This document shows, in pieces, positions 37,282 through 49,270 of a DNA stretch of 64,000 nucleotides. Source of the DNA: Dillenia suffruticosa (taxonomy: Eukaryota; Streptophyta; Magnoliopsida; Dilleniales; Dilleniaceae); the NCBI GenBank assembly GCA_033439265.1, contig JAVTVX010000031.1:6805501-6869500 (forward strand). Direction: 5' to 3'. Within the stretch, counting starts at the first letter, position 1, and each line of letters starts with the position of its first letter. The position numbers were made by a program, and so were the translations under genes. The notes beneath the pieces were generated by a model, which was not told the DNA's origin, made no database searches, and was given only the letters and a program-made list of their open reading frames with translations.

Positions 37282-38180
37282 ACAATTTTGCGACGACTTT
37301 TACGACGAAAATCTAAAAAAAATTCGTCACTAAATAAATTTGTGACGAACTTTCCGACAAATAATAATTCGTCGCTAATAACTCGTCGCAAAATTTTGTA
37401 ACAAATAATGTAAATTTTGTCGCAAATTAGCAACGGATAATATTTTGTCGCAAATTTCGTCGCTAAAATTAGCAACTCAAATTTTTTTGGTTGCAATTAT
37501 CCAACCAATTTTGCGACAAAAAATCTGTTGTAAATATATTCGTCGCATAATTTGTCGCAAAAATTAGCAACCAATACATATTTGTTGGAGTTTTTGGACG
37601 AATTTTGCGACAAACAATTTTGTTGCAAACTTTTTTGTCGCAAATTCCGTCGGATAGATAAGGAACTCAAATTTTTGGTTTGCGACGAAAAAGATCTGTT
37701 GTAAATATATTCGTCGCAAATGTCGTCTCAAACATTAGCTACCAACACATATTTGTTGCATTTTTTTGACGAAATTTGCGACGAAGCATTCTGTTGCAAA
37801 ATTATCCGTAGCAAATTTGGTTGGATAAATTAGCATCAAATATTTTTTTGTTGCAATTTTGCGACAAAATTTGCGAGGTCTGTTTTCTGTCACAACTTAC
37901 CGACGAATGTTTGGAGGTGCAAATTTCCAAAATTTGCAACAAATTTTGCGACGAAAATAATGCGTCGCAGTTTGCGACAAATTTTCTTCGTCGCTGAAGT
38001 GCGACAAATACTGGTTTGTTGTACAATTTGTCGCAATTCTGCGACAAAATCGGCGACGTATTTTGCGACGAATTTTGCGACAAAATGTAAAAAATTTCAA
38101 CAACAAATTCTGCAACGAAAATTAGAATCAGCGACGAAATTAGCGACGAATCGGGTAAATTTGCGACAAAAAAAACATGT
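37282..38180. repeat. Left subterminal array of the CACTA element
   Basis: Dense copies of TTTGCGACGAAA and TTCGTCGCAAA variants in both orientations, about one per 20-30 bases. Subterminal motifs of this kind are bound by the TNPA-type protein in En/Spm. The binding role here is inferred. This block uses the form with AAATTTGCGAC next to the core, while much of the right array uses ATCAGCGAC. Confidence 0.88.
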
Positions 38181-38517
38181 GATTTGTTTAATTTTTACAC
38201 CAAATTTCCATATATATCATATCCCTCCCTGATAATCTCAGCCAACCAGTTTATAAACAAAACCGCCAACATCATCATCAATAAATCATCCAAGGTACCA
38301 TCCAACAGCCAATGATACGACATTTATGCAGACTCTACTCATTCAAACAACTAACCATCTAATAGTATCAATCAAATAATAAATAAAAAAACACTACCAT
38401 CGTCATGAAATAATAATAAACTGTAATAAATAAGTAACAGAATATCAAATATATAGAAATATAAACCAAATTCTAATGAGAAGTCTAATAAAATATAAAC
38501 GTGAAATAAAAACTGTT

Positions 38518-40791
38518 TCAACAAACATTAGCACCATCATCGTCACCGTCACCGTCACCGTCACCGTCACCGCCACCACCACCGTCACCATCACCATCAC
38601 CATCACCAAATAAGTCAAAATCATCATCACCATCATTTGGAGGAGATAGAAAAGGGGGAATCGAACTTGAAGCGGAAACTAACTGAAGATGCTGCATTAT
38701 AAGTCTCTGTTGTGCGCGAAACTCTTCAAATTCATTGTCTCTTCGCTGCTGTTCTACGCGCATGGCTTGAAGTTCATTGTCTCTTCGCCGCTGTTCTACG
38801 CGCATGGCTTGAAGTTCATTGTCTTTTTCTGCTAACAGCTCCTTCATGTGGCTCAGCTCTTGGTTCATTTGCATTAATTCTGCTCTTACTGGTGTCTGGG
38901 AGGAAGAACATAGACCACTGAGTCTGCAAGTTCTACTCAACGAGCCCATCCCAAGTACTCTTCCATGCTTTGGTCCACCAGTTGCCTCGAGCCATAAAGC
39001 CATATCATTAACAGATGGCTCTGACGTAGCAGCATCATCACTACCACTGGAATTTCTAAGTACAAGCTGATCATATTTCTCCTGTATTTTCATAAAAGAA
39101 ATTAGAAGATAATTAAATTAACAATATAGTAAAATATCCAACAAAAGAAATACAAGTGTCAATTAACAGTTTAACAATATAATAAAATCAGCGAACAAAT
39201 AAATGCAAAAAACCAAATTGTATTCCTCATTAAACGATTGACAATAAACAATAAGACACAAAAATTAATATGTAAATCAATTATTATAAATTTAATTGAC
39301 TTATGGAATTAAAATTACTACACATACTTATATTTATAGATTTAGTTGCTTAATCCATTATAATGATATTTAGATAATGATAAGTGTTGTAATTGAAATT
39401 AAAATTCAACTACTGTTACGAGTTTGAAACTATAACAGATCGAATAAAGGAAAAAATTATATTTGTACGTAACATAATGAACCAACCATTTGGAATTGAT
39501 GTAACATATTTGATATTATGTATTCTCTAATTTGAAGTAATAATGAAAAAGAAATGAAAAGTTCAATTTAAGTAGTGGAAAAATTATTGAAATAGACAAA
39601 TATATTACAATCTTGTTCTAATGTTGTTATGATAAATTGAGCATAATATGTTAAAATCTTTGTTACAAAGTTTCTATAAAACAAATTAAAATTTTGAAAT
39701 TGCATACCATAACCGCTCTAGCTCTCTCCCCACTCCAGGTCTTGTCTTTTTTCTGGAAAGTCCGTGCGAAAGTCTCTCTAAATGATGGCGGTGATCCTAT
39801 TTCTTTGGTCTAAAAAAACAAAACACTGTTACCACTAATTAATGAAAAAATAAATGAATTAAATTCAAAAAAATAATAACTGAAAGAAATTACCATTCTA
39901 TTTCTATGCTCATCAATATTGATAGAGCCTCCCGCATATGTAGCAGATGATTCCCCAGAATTATAAGATCGATTTTTCTTATTCTGGTCACTCCTCCGTC
40001 GACTCTCATCGGAATCCCAGAAGTTTAAAATCTTGAGCCAATTTTCTTCGGTGATGCAGTGTGGCTTCTTTCGACTCTTTTTTGCATGATTTAGTACACC
40101 TCGGATGTGATGACCGCATTTTTTCTTAAAAATCCTTGTTATTTCAAGCTCCTCGGTCTCATCCCAATTGAACTTTCGCTTCAATACAAAAAAACAAAAA
40201 GTTATATTTAAATTATACAGTTATTTTTATATTTAAACTTAGAAGCCTCATTTACCTTGAATTCTCTCCACCATAACTCTTTGATATCATCTGGAGTACT
40301 TGTGTAAGACATCGATGCTCCTCCCCAATGGTTGTTAATGATTCTATTCATCTCATGAATAACATACACAGAATTTGTGAATCTATCATAAAATTAGAAA
40401 CCAAAAAAATGGTTAGTAAAAAAAATATTTAAATAAACTAATCAGTTATATAAATAAAGAAACTATTGTGATAATATTTCAAAAATTACTACTTACGAAT
40501 CTCCGGAAGGGGATATCACCTCTCGCGTATCTTCCCCCTCAACGTGTGAATCTTGCATTGAAGGTACAGTTGAAGGTGCAACTGAAGGAAACGGTGAAGG
40601 TGTATCAGTACAAGGCAAAGGGGCATGAGAAGGTGCAGCTGAAACGGACGGTGACGCCGAAGAGTTTGGTCTTGCATCAAAAGATCGTCTTTGTCCTCCA
40701 CGTTGAAACTGTAACAAGAGTTTTTTCTTGGAAGCAATGAAAATTGCATGTTTATAAAAAACATAATAGAGTATATGAAGAAACATACCAT
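38518..40791 (-). CDS. Second CACTA gene, TNPA-like with Transposase_24 domain
   Basis: Six exons, 40789-40791, 40497-40708, 40256-40382, 39894-40178, 39708-39809 and 38518-39081, join with GT-AG introns and consistent phase to an uninterrupted 430-residue protein. The start ATG is the last codon of its exon. In order, the protein has a Pro/Ser-rich N-terminus (about 10-65) and a segment NNHWGGASMSYTSTPDDIKE. The Transposase_24 (plant Ptta/En/Spm) region follows, with FNWDETEELEITRIFKKK and ESSATYAGGSI. Then comes a coiled coil with the repeated NELQAMRVEQ, and an Asp/Gly-rich tail encoded by a hexanucleotide-like repeat. By analogy with En/Spm it would bind the subterminal motifs and cooperate with the catalytic transposase. 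Intactness suggests it could still be expressed. Confidence 0.85.
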
Positions 40792-41008
40792 ATTTAATTT
40801 GTCGTCTGAAATGATCTAAAAACAAAAAAAAAACAACGTATTAGCAAATAATATTTCGAAAATGAAATATGAGACACTAAATATAACATATAAATTGAGA
40901 ATCGAAATATGGAAATCTAAATGTATTTTCACATTCAAACAGTAAAATAAAAATTAATATGATATTAGACAATTATAATAAATTTTTTTAAAAAATACTT
41001 ACCGACGA

Positions 41009-44000
41009 TCAAAAATCAAAGTCATCATTGTCACTATCATCCTCATCCTCAGATTCTTCAACATCAAATTCATCCTTATCTTCATCCCCATCTTCATCAT
41101 CTGTCTCAAAATCAGGTTCTTCATCGCCAGCTTCATGAATTTCATTTTGATCCACATCTATCATTATTCCACGTGGATCTCGTAATGTTGGAATAATATA
41201 TTCCTCTGTCTGAAACGTGTTGGCAACATCCTCTTGTTGATATGCTATGTCTTCCCAACGTTTCTCAATTTTCTTTCGTGCTTTCGTTTTACAAACAGCC
41301 CACCAATCAATTTTGTCACGTTCAAACTAGGATATGATGCATAATACACTTGAATCGCTTGTTGTGCCAATACGAATGGTTCATATCTTTTATAAAATTT
41401 TTTATGATTTATTTCAACCAAATTAAATTTTGGATGCACATCCATCCCTTTTACGGGGTCAAACCATTGGCACATAAATAAAACGACTCGCAACTCTGCT
41501 CCAATGTACTCTACCTCAATAATTTCATCCAACAAACCATAAAACTCATCTTTTTCACCTCCATCGTTGGATGACTGAACGCAAACACCACTATTCATAG
41601 TAGTTTTTCCGGTTCCATATTCTTGAGTGTGAAAATTATACCCGTTTATAAAATATGATGGCCAACTTCGTACCGTTGAATTTGGACCCCATGATAGATT
41701 AATTAACAATTCTTGTTCAACTTCATCTTGATTACTTTGAACCTGAAGTAAAATAAATGTGTTACTTTTTTAATAAGCAAATCTTTAAAAAAATTAACAT
41801 GGTGTAAACTAACATATGTTTTGAACCATGCTGCAAATTCTTCATCGCAGACACGATTGAACTCATGCATCGATAGTTCAGACCGTGAATGTTGAAAAAT
41901 CCTACGATTAAAGAAGACGATTTATGTCAACAACCTTAACAAAACAAAGAAAACATTTTTGATCTTTGATAAAAAAGGACTTACTTGAAATATGGCGTAA
42001 CTTCTGGACAGTTCAGTAAAATATATGTATGGGCTGCCCGCCATTCTTTAGCAGTTAAATATCTAACCTTACATGACCCACTTGGTCGACCGAGATAGTT
42101 GAAAATCGAGAATGATTTTAAATTAGGATCAACAGGACCCTCATCATTTCTGCCCGCTCGCCGTCTCTTACATTGGACATGAGGCTCGAAATAATATGAA
42201 GCAAAAGTTGTCACTTCCTCCGCAATATATGCATTAACAATAGAGGTTTCAACCCGTGCCTTATTTTTCACTTTTTTCTTCAAATGATATAAAAATCTAA
42301 TTGTAATTAAATCAAGTGTATCAGAAAATGATATATAATGAATTTAGTACAATGGCATGCACTCTAAATAATTTTTTGGAGAGAAGGTGCAAAATTTACC
42401 TTTCAAATGGATACATCCATCGATATTGGACTGGACCTCCAACTCTGGCCTCATAAGGCAAGTGAACCAAAAGGTGTTCCATGGAATCAAAAAATGATGG
42501 AGGAAAAATCATTTCTAAATTACACAAAATGATGGGGATATCTCTCTCTAATTTCCCCATATGTGACTCCTTTAATACTGTCGAGCAAATATCATGCAGA
42601 AAAATACTTAACTCTGTAATGACGCCCCATACAAAATCTGGTAATAGTTCCTTAAAAGCAATCGGAATCAATCTTTCCATAAATATGTGACAATCATGAC
42701 TTTTCAAACCAATCAACTTGCATTCTTTCATATCGACACATCTCCCAAGATTTGAGGCATAACCATCAGGAAATCTAAGCGATTTCAACCATTCACAAAC
42801 TTTCCGTCTCTGATCCTTATTTATTGTATAAATAGCCTTTGGTTTTGGTCCCTTACTACTTCCATCAACATCAAGTGTAGGCCGATTACAATGAAGCCGC
42901 ATATCTTTTCTCGCATTCAAGTTATCTTTCGTTTTTCCAGAGACATCCATCAATATATTAATCACATTCTCGAAAACATTTTTCTCGATATGCATCAAAT
43001 CGAGATTATGATGAATCAGATGGGTCTTCCAATATGGTAAATCCCAAAATATACTCCGCTTGGTCCATTTATGCACACTTCCATATCCATACGTTGTACC
43101 ATGTGGGTCTTCAATAACAGATGGAAAGTGAGACACTCGCTTCCAAATTTGTTGACCAGTTAATCTAAACGGAGGAGGTGTTTTTTCAACTTTATTCTTC
43201 GTAAACTCTTCTTTATTTCTTCTAAATTTATGATTTTGTGGCAAAAATTGTCTATGACAATCAAAATAACTCGGTTTCTTACCATATTTCAATCTGAATG
43301 ACTTAGATCTCTCCATGCATATTGGACATCCTAAAACCCCAGCAGTACTCCATCCCGATAACATGCCATAAGCTGGGAAGTCATTTATCGTCCAAAGAAG
43401 AGTTGCCTTCATTACAAACATCTGTTCAATGTTAACATCATACGTAAGAACACCTTCCTCCCATAATTGTTTTAACTCCGCAATCAGTGGTTGCATATAA
43501 ACATCTATCAACTTTTTCGGATTTTGCTGGCCCGGTATAACCAATGTCAAAAACATGTAGGGTGTTTTCATACACATACCCGGAGGAATATTATACGGAG
43601 TTAATATCACTGGCCAACATGAATAAGTTTTCCCTGATTTTCCAAATGGAGCAAACCCATCAACACAAAGACCTAACCTAATGTTTCGAGTCTCTCTTGC
43701 AAATTCAGGATATGTCATATCAAAATTTTTCCATACCTCTGTATCCGAAGGATGACACATTAACCCTTCTTCTATTTGATGATTTGCATGCCAAGTCATA
43801 TATTCAGCTGTAACTTTCGATGCATAAAGTCTTTGCAATCTAGGAGTCAAGGGCAAATAAAACATTTGCTTGAATGGTTTAGGTCGCTGATTACGACATG
43901 CTCTCCTAGTACTCTTGTATCTACTTTGGTTACAGAATTTACAAAATTGTACATTTTCATCAGCTCCCCAAAATAACATACAACCATCTCTGCATACATC

Positions 44001-44759
44001 AATTCTTTCCACCGGAAGACCCAAATCATTCACCAACTTTTTCATACTATAAAAGTCATTTGGCATTATATGATCACGAGACAATACTTCTCCCATTACT
44101 TGAACAATATCATTGAAGCAATTCTCAGACAAATTATGCTCTGCCTTAACATTTAACATTCTTGCCGTTAATGACAATTTAGTATGGGTGTCACAACCAA
44201 TCCATAACGGTTCATCTGCAGCTCTCAACATTTCTTGAAATTTGTTAGACAAACAATTTTCTTCTTCCACATTCTCATCGACACATGTTGCTTCTACCCC
44301 GTCCAATGGTGATGCATAACTTGTAGGTACATCTTGATTTGTTGGTACAAAACTAGAACTTGCATAGTTAGATTGGGGAACAACATTTTGACCCGCTGCA
44401 TCAAATACCATCTGCTGATATGGATTTAACTGATCATAATAATTGATATCCCCTCTTACTGAATAATCCATATTTCGCACATACTCTTCATCAGATATAA
44501 ACGGTTCACCATGACAAGTCCAATTGTAGTAATCTAAAGTAAAACCAAATCTACAAAGATGTTCTCTAACTTTATCACATACATGAAATTTACCATTACC
44601 ACACTTTCTATAAGGACACCTTATCTTATTCCCATCCATAAAGTCAACTTTACTAGTAGCGAAATTCAAGAATTGTTCCACCCCACAAATAAACTCATCA
44701 GTTAAACCACGACGATCAGGTAAATTCTTATTATACATCCAATGTCTTTCGTTTTGCAT
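41009..44759 (-). CDS. TNP2-type CACTA transposase (TNPD-like), one frameshift near the end
   Basis: Four exons, 42400-44759, 41985-42296, 41814-41901 and 41009-41742, join in phase. The N-terminus is the transposase-associated domain (about 5-85, with cysteines in CPYRKCGNGKF and WTCHGE). The TNP2 catalytic domain follows. Likely D-D-E residues are D367 in CVDGFAPF, D460 in NDFPAYGMLSGW and E592 in DLMHIEKNV, with C478-x2-C481 between. DUF4218 covers about 680-786 (ELSIFLHDIC, HLPYEARVGGPVQYRWMYP), and DUF4216 lies in the last exon (LDEIIEVEYIGAELR...WFDP). Near 41321 one base appears to be missing. The frame then ends at 41245, whereas the shifted frame continues into WWAVCK and a long acidic tail ending at 41009. 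The enzyme would cut and join element ends in the nucleus. It would be about 1160 residues long if the frame were continuous. Confidence 0.88.
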
Positions 44760-46797
44760 TGTCGCTGTTTACAATAATAAAATTTATAAAACGTATTAAT
44801 ATACAACATACATACATGGAAACTAGGAACAATAGATATAAAACAAAGAAAAGAAAAGAAAATATGCAAAGAAAAAATATATACCTCAACCGCTTCAACA
44901 CAAGAATTTCTCCCCTCTAATTGAACAACACGTCCTGCAATACAAAACCATTCATGTTATTTAGAATTAATCTAATATTAAAATATATTATATAAAATTA
45001 ACAATATATATTAACTATATATAGCATTATATGTATTATAAATTTTTAAATATGTAGATAACATTATCCATTTCAAATTCGACATTATATATATTATATA
45101 TTATTATTATATATATATATCAGAAAACATTATATAAAATTATATAATTATAATTATGTTATAATTACCGTAATTATAATATATAATACATAAAATAAGT
45201 TATAATAATTATAATACATAATATTATAATATTATAAAATTTAATATGTTATAGCATATGTTATAATGTTAAAATTATAATATATAATTTTTATAACATA
45301 TAGAATTATATATAAAACTATAAATTAACATATATGTTATAATGTTTAAACTATAATATATAATACATTATAACATAAACAAAATAATAAATTATATATG
45401 TAAAAATTATAATATATAATATTTTTATATTATTAAAATTATAATATATCATAATTTATAATAAATTATATATAAATTTAATGATATAATATATATATAC
45501 TAAGAAAAAAAAATAAAGGGGGATGGGGGAGGCGCACCCCTGCCCATATATAAGTTTATTACATATACTAGCATTATATGTAATAACTCTTATCACACAA
45601 GAATATCATGTGAGCCACGTTGGTTGGTTTTACATTCTCCCTTTGGCTCATATGATATTACTGTTGCAAAATTCAAACAAAATCATAACATGCACAATTT
45701 CTTTTATGCCAAAATCACCTTTGCATTCGCTATATCATTATATCAATATGAAGAAAAAAATTAATCCGAGTCATGAGGATTGCACGTTATTCTCTTAATA
45801 TAGCTTTTTCTCTGTACCACAAACTAACTTTCAAATTAACATAATTTTAAATTAAAGTACTTCTTTAATGGTAACTATGATGCATACAAAATAGAAAATA
45901 GCAAATCTCATAAACATCTTAAATGATCTCAGAATGTCAAACATATAATTTAATAAAAATATAATATAACATAACTATTAAGATCCGATAACCTTATTGT
46001 CGATCTTTCTAAAACAAATATAATCCGTACTTTCCACTCTTGATCACAAGACCAAAAACATCTTGTATCATGTCCGGTTAATTTTGGATAGATATTGATA
46101 AGAAGATCAAAATTACACGTCTATAATGTTGCTAGCAGAGTGTGTGTGCATTGGTAAAGATTACTTTCAAGTCAAGTATGCATAGAATGCTATACATTTT
46201 CCATTCTCTTGAAATGGACAATCTACTCAAAACAAAAGAAGGTTAGAGAATAAAACGGAATGGCAAGAAATACTTCTCCTAAAGTCATGTAGATAGAAAA
46301 AAGATTTATCAATAGTGAGATAAAAAAGACAAAGTATGGTATTAAAGCAATCAAATCATGTCTGCATTATAACAAGCAACAAAGTGAGCTCTCTCTCTCT
46401 CTCTCTCCCCCCCCCAAATTTTCTGGAGCAAAAAAGAATAATGAAGAAATTCATCTCTCTGATCATAATGCCTTATACCTAAAATATATATATATTTAGA
46501 AAAAAAGAAAGAAAGAAAGAATTCAATAAAAAGAGATGGCATGAAGTAAAACCATAGTGGGGATTCAAAAATTAAACAGAAGAAAACCAAACCTCTGTTA
46601 AGGACCAGCCCTTAAAAGCCTGAAATTCACCAAAAAAAAAAAAACAATTAATAACAAATAAGTATAGCAGTCTAGGATAATACAAAGAAATAGTAAGAAA
46701 TTACCTAATGTGGTATTGAATTTTTTTTTTCCATATATTTCCTGATGTGTATGGTTTCCTAATATATAAATACAAAGAAAAAAAAAAATAAAGGGGA
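44760..46797 (-). other. Upstream region of the CACTA transposase gene
   Basis: A possible untranslated exon lies at 44887-44936, between a TTGCAG-type acceptor and a GTATAT donor on the minus strand. From 44940 to 45500 the sequence is nearly pure AT with repeated ATTATAATATATAAT words. From 45520 to 46790 it is non-coding with a (CT)n run at 46388-46407. ORFs here are short and unremarkable. Confidence 0.5.
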
Positions 46798-47290
46798 GTC
46801 CCTCCCCCGTCGCCTCGGCGCCCGAAGGGGAGGGCCGTCCCCTGCCCGGATCTGGCCGCTTGCGGCTTGGATCGGGGAGGGCCGTACCCTCCCCAGATCC
46901 GGCGGCGGCGCCGGATCTCCTAGGGGGGAGGCGCTGCGGCGCCATCCCCCTCGTTATCGCACAAGGTCGGGGGGAGGGGGTGCTGCCCCTCCCCTGCCTA
47001 CAAAGATCCGGGGGGGCCATCCCCTGCCCGGATCTGGCCGCTTGCGGCTGGATCGGGGAGGCCGTACCCTCCCCCAGATCCGGGCGGCGCGGCCGGGATC
47101 TCCCTAGGGGGGGAGGCGCTGCGGCGCCTCCCCCTCTTATCACACAAGGTTGGGGGAGGGCCGTCCCCCTGCTCGGATCTGGCCGCTTGCGGCCGGGATC
47201 GGGTAGGGGAAAGAGCGGCCCCTCCCCTGGATCCGGCCTACGCCGGATCTCAGAGGGGGGAGGCGCTGCGGCGCCTCCCCCGCCAAGTTC
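46798..47290. repeat. GC-rich tandem repeat island inside the CACTA element
   Basis: Three imperfect copies of a 150-180-bp unit. Each contains CCCGGATCTGGCCGCTTGCG and GGAGGCGCTGCGGCGCC, and each is full of CpG and short palindromes. The surrounding DNA is AT-rich. The unit produces long ORFs on both strands (for example a 289-codon frame, 46598-47467), with Pro/Arg/Gly-rich products that change frame between copies. I do not accept these as genes. Position upstream of the transposase gene makes a promoter or leader role possible. Confidence 0.85.
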
Positions 47291-47308
47291 AGGCGGCAAC
47301 TGCCCGAT

Positions 47309-47342
<34 letters not shown>
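47309..47342. repeat. (GA)n microsatellite
   Basis: About seventeen GA units directly right of the GC-rich island. Confidence 0.95.
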
Positions 47343-47345
<3 letters not shown>

Positions 47346-47444
47346 CTTGAACCCATGAATGGGAAACGCACCACGGGGAAGAGAGGGACGGCAAAGTGGG
47401 AAGAGAGGGAGAGGTAAGTTGTGGTGGAAAAAGTGATTAAAAAA

Positions 47445-48235
47445 ATCTGCAACGAATTCAGCAACAAACATGTAATTTGTTGCTGAAATCAGCGACCAAT
47501 CTTTTTTGTCACAAAATTAACTTAGCAACAAAAATCAGCGACAAATACTCTTTTCTCGCTAAATTCAACGACAAATACTGGTTTCTGTCGCCAAAATCCG
47601 CGACAAATTACGAGTTTGTCGCAAAATTAGCCACAATATAATATTTGTTGCTGAAATCCGCGACAAAAAAAATTTTTGTCGCAAAATATCAACAAAATCC
47701 GGAAACAAATCACATATTCGTCACTGAAATCAGCGACGAAATTAAATGTCGTCGCTGAAATCAGCAACCAATTCGGGATTTCGTCACTGCAATCAGCGAC
47801 AAATCCGTTGATTGTCGCAAACATCAGCGACGAAAAGAAGTTTCGTCGCTGAATATCAGCGACGAATCCCATTTTCGTCGCTGAAATCAGCGACGAATAG
47901 GATTTCGTCACAAAAATCAGCGACGAAAATGGGATTCGTCGCTGATTTCAGCAACGAAAATGGGATTCGTCGCTGATTTCAGCGACGAAATCTTATTCGT
48001 CGCTGATTTCACCGACGAAAATGGGATTCGTCGCTGATTTTCAGCGACGAAACGTGTTTTCGTCGCTGATTTCAGCGACGAATCATTTTTTTGGTCGCGG
48101 AGTTCAGCGACGAATAAATTATTGCTCGCTGAATAGCGACAAATATTGTGTTTGTCGCAGATATCGGCGACGAAACAGTGATTTGTCGCTAATTCAGCGA
48201 TGAAACTGTGATTCGTCGCTGATTTCAGCCATATA
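47445..48235. repeat. Right subterminal array of the CACTA element, inner block
   Basis: Tandem AATCAGCGACGAA and TTCGTCGCTGATTT words alternate, often back to back as palindromes with 11-base arms TTCGTCGCTGA and their complement. Motif spacing is about 20-35 bases. Confidence 0.9.
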
Positions 48236-49270
48236 GTCCATTCTGTAACAAATATTATATAATATATATATATATATTTTTTTTTGACTTATAATTTTAT
48301 TTTGCTCACAAATTCTTTATAAATCGCACTTTTTTAATGCCACTCAAAGGAATTTCAATACGTTACCGCTCATGTAGTCCCAACAATCTGTCAACGTTGT
48401 TCAGATTCTAAAAATAATATATTAAATTTTTTTAATTAAAATTTTAAATTTATTTTTTGTGAATCAAGAAAATTGAAAATTTATTTTTATATTTAATTTC
48501 ATATTATTTAAATTAATTTAATTTTAATAATCAGATATTATAATTAATTATAAAAAAAAAAAAAGATCCCATCACTCTTAACTTAGTTGCTACGGATACG
48601 GATGACAAGTGGTGTGAAGTACATGTAGTTTGAATCTAGATTGATGGCCGAATATATCCAAAGAGTCAGCGCAAAAAATGTGGTGTCTACACCCCATATA
48701 TAGTTTGAAAGTTCAACCATATAGTGTGAATCAAGATTCATAGCCGAATACAAAGTAGCTAATTATTCTTATTGTATTCTGTATTCTTCCCTAACATTTT
48801 CACAATTAGCAAATATCTACGGGGTAATGAATTTTGGTCATGAAGTCTATCTTTTTTTGAACAACATGGGCCTGGGCACCGGTAGACACCTTTTTAGCAC
48901 AACTTGCAAAGAAGAGAGTGTCATTTTAGAGTATCTATATGGTATATGCCCATTTTTTCCCTTGCTGCATCAATCAAAGTCATATAGTGTAAATGGCTTA
49001 GGAGGAATAGTAGTAAGTAAAATTAGGATACTTGAATTGTGATGGACTCAGCACCAAGACAAATTTGACAAAATTAAAGAGTTGGATGATTTTTCAGAAA
49101 GCATAATTGACATAATCAGGAAGCGTGCATGATGTGGATACATTAACAGGTATAATACTTCAGAAAAATGTCATTACATACCATGGAATTTTGCAAAAGT
49201 ACCATGTCGAAATTATGGAACACAATCAAATTGCACGTATAAAATGCAAAAAACCCGATTAGTCAACGTT
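48236..49270. other. Non-repetitive gap within the right subterminal array
   Basis: About 1 kb of AT-rich sequence lacking the GCGACGAA motif, containing a short internal repeat (ATATAGTTTGAAAGTTC / ATATAGTGTGAATC). A 71-codon ORF at 48827-49042 has no features. It may be an insertion into the array or an old exon region. Confidence 0.45.

Noticed and set aside
46598..47467. A 289-codon minus-strand ORF with opposite-strand partners
   Set aside because: It runs through an imperfect GC-rich tandem repeat whose copies are out of frame with each other, and through a (GA)n run that reads as Ser-Leu repeats. No domain is visible.
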